Source of the DNA: an uncultured Selenomonadales bacterium
Lineage (GTDB): Bacteria; Bacillota; Negativicutes; Selenomonadales; Selenomonadaceae
DNA length: 64,000 bases
Reading direction: 5' to 3'
NCBI GenBank assembly: GCA_946407095.1
Contig: CAMJMR010000003.1
Location: forward strand, 27,319 to 91,318
Shown: one piece after another, positions 60,782 through 64,000 of the stretch
Position numbering within the stretch: the first letter of the stretch is position 1
Layout: every line of letters begins with the position of its first letter
Made by a program: the position numbers and the translations under genes
The notes under the pieces: generated by a model
What the model was told of the DNA's origin: nothing
What the model saw: only the letters and a program-made list of their open reading frames with translations
Databases searched by the model: none

Positions 60782-61563
60782 TTCCGATAAGGTTTCACTT
60801 TCCAATAGTCGACGAAGGCATCAGCCAAAATCCAACCGTCACAGGCTTTGAGGCGCGAAAATTTTTCGGTATCGCGGAACATGAGCCAAAGCCTTGCGTC
60901 GACGTGATAAGCGCAACCCTTGAAGCCGTATTGGCGGAAAATGATTTTCATGGCGGCGTTCGTCCAGAAAGTGGCGTGAACGGGCTGCAGGTAGAACCAA
61001 TTCGGGTCGGCGGGCACTTCTTCGCAAACAAGCGTGTGCAAGGCGGCAGTCCCGTCCGCTTTGAGGAGCGCGAAAATTTTTTCGACGTCGCTTGCGCCGA
61101 GCAGGTGTTCAAAGACCGAACAGGTTATCACGAAGTCGAAACTTGCGGGCGTCAAGTCTTCAGCCGTCAAGTAGCCTTCGTCGGGTCGAGCCATATACGC
61201 GTCGAATTTTTTCAGCCACGGGCGGCACATGTCGGCGAGTTTGCCGTCACCTGCGCCGTAGTCGACAGCCCGCGCAGATTCGTCGAGTACGCCGTGCTTA
61301 ACCAAGTCGTTGAGCACATTGGCTTGAGCCTTGAGGCGCGGCAACCAATTCGGGTCGACGGCAAGGGCGTCGGTGTGCTGATAGGCGGCGTGGCATTCGC
61401 GATTGAGTGCCTCCCAATTTTGGCGCGGCATATCGTAAAGCGTTTCGGCAACGACGAGTCCGCAACCGTCGCAGCGAACGTATCGGCAAACGTCGAGATT
61501 CGTTAAGCCGAAAGATTTTTCTATGAACGGGCGCATATCGCCGCCGCAAACAAAGCATTTCAT
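60778..61563 (-). CDS. zinc-ribbon class I methyltransferase at the head of the restriction operon
   Basis: A 261-residue protein. Residues 1-40 hold two CxxC pairs (C3-C6 and C31-C34), a zinc ribbon. The SAM domain has AVDYGAGDGKLADM near 98-111 and the EHL motif in CSVFEHLLGASD. No NPPY or PC motif is present, so it is not an ordinary DNA methylase; it resembles Methyltransf_11/23 enzymes that act on small molecules or sugars. The stop overlaps the start of the partner subunit gene. Its link to the restriction enzyme is unexplained. Confidence 0.72.
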   Translation of the reverse strand: MKCFVCGGDMRPFIEKSFGLTNLDVCRYVRCDGCGLVVAETLYDMPRQNWEALNRECHAAYQHTDALAVDPNWLPRLKAQANVLNDLVKHGVLDESARAVDYGAGDGKLADMCRPWLKKFDAYMARPDEGYLTAEDLTPASFDFVITCSVFEHLLGASDVEKIFALLKADGTAALHTLVCEEVPADPNWFYLQPVHATFWTNAAMKIIFRQYGFKGCAYHVDARLWLMFRDTEKFSRLKACDGWILADAFVDYWKVKPYRK

Positions 61564-61607
61564 GAGCCGAGACCTCCAAAGTTTTTTGCGTCAAGTTTAA
61601 CAGAATC

Positions 61608-61645
61608 GCAACAAAAAAAAAGCCCCGACGTTGAGTCGAGGCTTT
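61608..61645. terminator. terminator between the Zorya-like and restriction operons
   Basis: AAGCCCCGAC pairs with GTCGAGGCTT around a short loop, flanked by A9 and by TTTTGG. It mainly serves minus-strand transcription from the HNH gene. Confidence 0.7.
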
Positions 61646-61662
61646 TGGCAAGCGCAGTGTCT

Positions 61663-62565
61663 TCAGCGGGAGGCAATCGCATCGCCGATATAACCGCCCT
61701 CCGCGCGGTGGATACGCTTATGGCATTCGCTGCAGACGACCATCAGGTTTGCCTTTGAGTTATTGCCTTCGTTGTGGTCGCGGTGATGTATCTGCAAATC
61801 GCTTTTAACCTTCAGCCTGCCGCACTTTTGGCACCTGTAGCCGCATTCATGCTTCAAATTGTTCTTGAACTCTTGCGAGAGCTTATACTCCTTGCGCGCG
61901 GCGTAAGCCGAAAGACCTTCCGCACCGGAAAACAAATCGCGTCGAACGCTTTTCAAAAACTCGTCGATACTAAAGCTGCTGATGATTTTTTGCCGTTGCT
62001 TGTAATTGCCGCCGCGCCACCATTCGTCACCCGCGCCGCAGTATGAGCGGAAATTTTTCCAGTTAATTTCGCGCAAACAATTTTGGCAAATATCCAACTC
62101 TCTGTAAACGTCGCTTTCCAAAATCAATCCGGAATAGCGTTCCTCTATGTTCACAAAAAATTTGCCGCTCGTGTTGGTCGTCACGACATATCGGTTTTTA
62201 AGGCGTTTTTCATAACTGGCTTGCTCCAATGCCGGACAAAAACACACGTGGAATCTGTTGAGCTTGCCCTGCTCGTAATCTTCCTGCGTAACACGTTGGT
62301 CGCGAATATAAACCAGCACGGGGCGTTTTCTGAACAAAAAATATTCGTGCTGCTCGCTGAAAATGATATCTTTGTTCCACAATATTTCGCCGCCCGCTTC
62401 AAAGCCGCTCTGTTCAAGCTGAAGTTTAAGCGACACGTCAAGCGGCGGAACTTCCATGCGCAAATCGTACATTGCCTCGGTTATTTCGTCGGAGGTTATG
62501 CCAAGCATATTGAGGCTTTTCGCGAAAGGTTTAAGTATGGGGTCGTCAAGTTTCGCCTTCGACAA
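61663..62565 (-). CDS. HNH endonuclease, ZorE-like effector candidate
   Basis: A 300-residue protein. The C-terminal HNH nuclease has C245-x2-C248, the catalytic H260-H261 (QIHHRDHNEGNN), and C278-x2-C281 with H286. The N-terminal 230 residues form an unassigned domain with a zinc-like CQNC pair at 160-163. In Zorya type II the third protein, ZorE, is an HNH nuclease; this one is longer than the usual ZorE as I know it. TTG start behind AGGAG, overlapping the ZorB-like gene by 20 bases, which shows coupling. It is expected to act on invading DNA. Confidence 0.72.
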   Translation of the reverse strand: MSKAKLDDPILKPFAKSLNMLGITSDEITEAMYDLRMEVPPLDVSLKLQLEQSGFEAGGEILWNKDIIFSEQHEYFLFRKRPVLVYIRDQRVTQEDYEQGKLNRFHVCFCPALEQASYEKRLKNRYVVTTNTSGKFFVNIEERYSGLILESDVYRELDICQNCLREINWKNFRSYCGAGDEWWRGGNYKQRQKIISSFSIDEFLKSVRRDLFSGAEGLSAYAARKEYKLSQEFKNNLKHECGYRCQKCGRLKVKSDLQIHHRDHNEGNNSKANLMVVCSECHKRIHRAEGGYIGDAIASR

Positions 62566-63202
62566 TTTTGTTCAACTCCTGTTCCGCAGTAGTCATTACT
62601 CTGAATTCGACGCGCCTGTCGTAGTTGTGGTCGCCGCGCGTCTTGCCGTAAGAGTAGCCGTTCGTGATAATCGTCTGTTGCAGCCAATGTTTTTGCGCTT
62701 GAAGTGCGCCGATACCGAAAATGTATTGCAAAACGTTTCGGGCTCTGTCTTGCGAAAGCTTCATGTTGTAAAAGTAAACCGCGTCCAAATTCGGGTCTTC
62801 GCCGACTTCAAGCGAGGCATAACCTTCGATTCGGATTTCAGAAATTTTCCCGTCGTATTTGGGCTGGCGCAAGATGGCGACATAGCGCGGGAAGAAGTCG
62901 GAAAGAATTTCTTGAAAGCGCGGCTTCAAGTTGCTGCTGTCCACGTCGAATAAGACTTCGGGCTCCTTGAAGGTGATGGCCGTGGTTTTCGGGTCAATTT
63001 CTGCGCCCCAATTCCGCATTTCCGCCTCTTTGAATTCGTTGCTCAAGTCCAAGTAAATTTGGCGTTTGACGTCCAAGGCGTCTTCCTTTTGCATTTCCAG
63101 CTGAAGCAAGAACGCCAAGCCGATGAACAAGAAAATCATCATTAAGCCCGTCATGAGGTCGCTTATGGGCTCCCAGACGTCGAATCGTTTTTCCAAAACC
63201 AT
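62546..63202 (-). CDS. zorB: ZorB-like MotB/OmpA-domain membrane protein
   Basis: A 218-residue inner-membrane protein. One membrane helix (about 16-34) follows D15 in PISDLMTGLMMIFLFIGLAF, equal in place to the proton-binding Asp of MotB. The C-terminal OmpA-like peptidoglycan-binding domain spans about 90-205 (VLFDVDSSNLKP, IRIEGYAS, LSQDRARNVLQYI, DRRVEFRV). With a MotA-like partner it would form a proton-driven motor anchored in the cell wall. The overlap with the HNH gene and the adjacent ZorA tail (stop and start abut) match the zorA-zorB-zorE order. Confidence 0.8.
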   Translation of the reverse strand: MVLEKRFDVWEPISDLMTGLMMIFLFIGLAFLLQLEMQKEDALDVKRQIYLDLSNEFKEAEMRNWGAEIDPKTTAITFKEPEVLFDVDSSNLKPRFQEILSDFFPRYVAILRQPKYDGKISEIRIEGYASLEVGEDPNLDAVYFYNMKLSQDRARNVLQYIFGIGALQAQKHWLQQTIITNGYSYGKTRGDHNYDRRVEFRVMTTAEQELNKIVEGET

Positions 63203-63880
63203 TTAGGACGCCCGCCTTTCAAAAATGTCCCTGTCTATGTCGGCGATATGATCTGCCAGCTTACCGTACTCTTCAACCATTTTCTCAGTTATCTTGCCCA
63301 AAAGTGCCGCAAGGTGTTCGCCGTGTTCGCCGGCTACTCGCGTGTTTTCATTGAGCAAAGCAGCCATATTGTCTTTAAGGTCGCGCATGGATTTTTCCAA
63401 TTCGCCTTGGAAGTCAGTATTGAAACCGTCCAGTGCCAAGCTGATTTTCTTCAAAACCTCTTCGGTCTTATCGTTGAACTTCTCTATTTTGTCTATTGCG
63501 TCGAGGGCGAAGTTCAAATTGGCGTCTTTCATTTCGGACATGCTCTTATTAAGAGCCGCCAACGTCTCCTTAATAGTCGCAACGGCGTCGGCGAACTTTT
63601 CAACCGTAGCTTGCATTTGTCCCGCCACGGTCGTTTGATTTTGTTTGATGACTTTGTCGAATTGGTCAGCGGAATTTTGGACGACTGCCGCCATTTTGTC
63701 TTTGTGCGTTTCGAGCGAATTTTCCATAGTAGAAACGACGTCGGCGAATTTGTCAGTCGTAGCTTGCATTTGAGCCGCCACGGTCGTTTGATTTTGTTTT
63801 ATGACTTTGTCGAGTTGGTCAGCGGATTCTTTGACGACTTCAGCCATTTTGTCTTTGTGCGTTTCAAGCGAATTTTCCAT
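63203..63880 (-). pseudogene. zorA: ZorA-like coiled-coil tail, front part missing
   Basis: 225 residues, nearly all helical coiled coil, ending directly before the ZorB-like gene. It holds two tandem units of about 51 residues (each MENSLETHKDKMAxVVxxSA and on to FADxVxT). In ZorA a MotA-like membrane domain precedes a long helical tail; only the tail is here. The frame upstream has a TAG at 63947-63949, and the first ATG has no ribosome site. The break falls where a GGGGCTGTTGGTAAATT repeat begins. The system is probably inactive unless the membrane part is supplied from elsewhere. Confidence 0.65.
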
Positions 63881-63881
63881 A

Positions 63882-63966
63882 GGGGCTGTTGGTAAATTGA
63901 ATTGGCGATTCGGATTCGGTGTTTTAACGGCTTTAAGTTGGTTTATCTAGGGGTTGTTGGTAAATT
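63882..63966. repeat. direct repeat at the break in the ZorA-like gene (partial element copy D)
   Basis: GGGGCTGTTGGTAAATT at 63882 and GGGGTTGTTGGTAAATT at 63950 are direct repeats 68 bases apart. GGGGCTGTCGGTAAGTT at 521, followed by a similar GATTC-rich stretch, ties it to the left end of the multi-hairpin element. Confidence 0.6.
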
Positions 63967-64000
63967 AAAAGTGAATAACGACAGAAGCAAGTAAAACAAA

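Noticed and set aside
63203..63880. Methyl-accepting chemotaxis or phage tape-measure fragment
   Set aside because: Coiled-coil sequence alone would allow it, but the direct join to a MotB/OmpA-domain gene and an HNH gene fits a ZorA tail better.

Overview
The window looks like a chromosomal segment of a Bacillota bacterium, most likely a Negativicutes/Selenomonadaceae-type organism. This is an inference from gene order, not a database result. The order yaaR-holB-ricT-trmN6 is the classic Bacillota arrangement. Starts are often GTG or TTG behind GGAGG-type ribosome sites, the coding DNA is fairly GC-rich, and spacers are AT-rich with TGnTATAAT-type promoters. No rRNA, tRNA or CRISPR array was seen.

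Layout. 1-4.5 kb: the start of a ComEC-like lipoprotein gene, a tiny membrane protein, then trmN6, ricT, holB and yaaR on the minus strand behind a promoter and a candidate structured RNA. 4.5-13.1 kb: iron-type alcohol dehydrogenase, glyoxalase-like protein, three secreted HAD-phosphatase paralogues, a RepL-like winged-helix gene beside iteron-like palindromes, an unusual solute-binding lipoprotein, two double-glycine leader peptides, a very short peptide gene and a CBS-ACT protein. 13.1-19.7 kb: a four-part operon of a 1740-residue ATPase, a protein ending in a HEPN-type RNKLAH motif, an antitoxin-like gene and a toxin remnant. I regard this as the best candidate for an undescribed defence system. 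19.7-27 kb: an esterase and a complete branched-chain amino-acid ABC transporter (livK, H, M, G, F). The transporter operon carries a small extra gene and an acetyltransferase gene interrupted at an 11-base poly-G tract. 27-36.5 kb: oxygen/redox proteins with rubredoxin modules, an APC permease, a phosphatase fusion broken by an in-frame TAG, a TetR-controlled aldolase/oxidoreductase/cupin-ferritin operon, and ftsZ.

36.6-43.2 kb: two unknown genes, then a single-chain type ISP-like restriction-modification enzyme coupled to a MazEF-type toxin-antitoxin pair. 43.3-46 kb: clpB. 46-54 kb: a full F1Fo ATP synthase operon (atpI, B, E, F, H, A, G, D, C) with two secreted-protein genes inserted and a gamma subunit carrying a long acidic insertion. 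54.2-55.7 kb: gatB. 55.9-64 kb: a second defence island. It holds a GIY-YIG/helicase/methylase protein with its partner and a zinc-ribbon methyltransferase, followed by a Zorya type II-like set (ZorB, an HNH protein, and a ZorA tail whose front is missing).

The window also carries several dispersed repeat families: a multi-hairpin element with apparent compensatory stem changes, a CCGCTTTAAAAGCGG palindrome family, and simple heptamer-type arrays, one of them translated in frame inside the restriction enzyme. Core genes are mostly leftward and compact. Two defence islands, homopolymer switches and broken genes sit between them.
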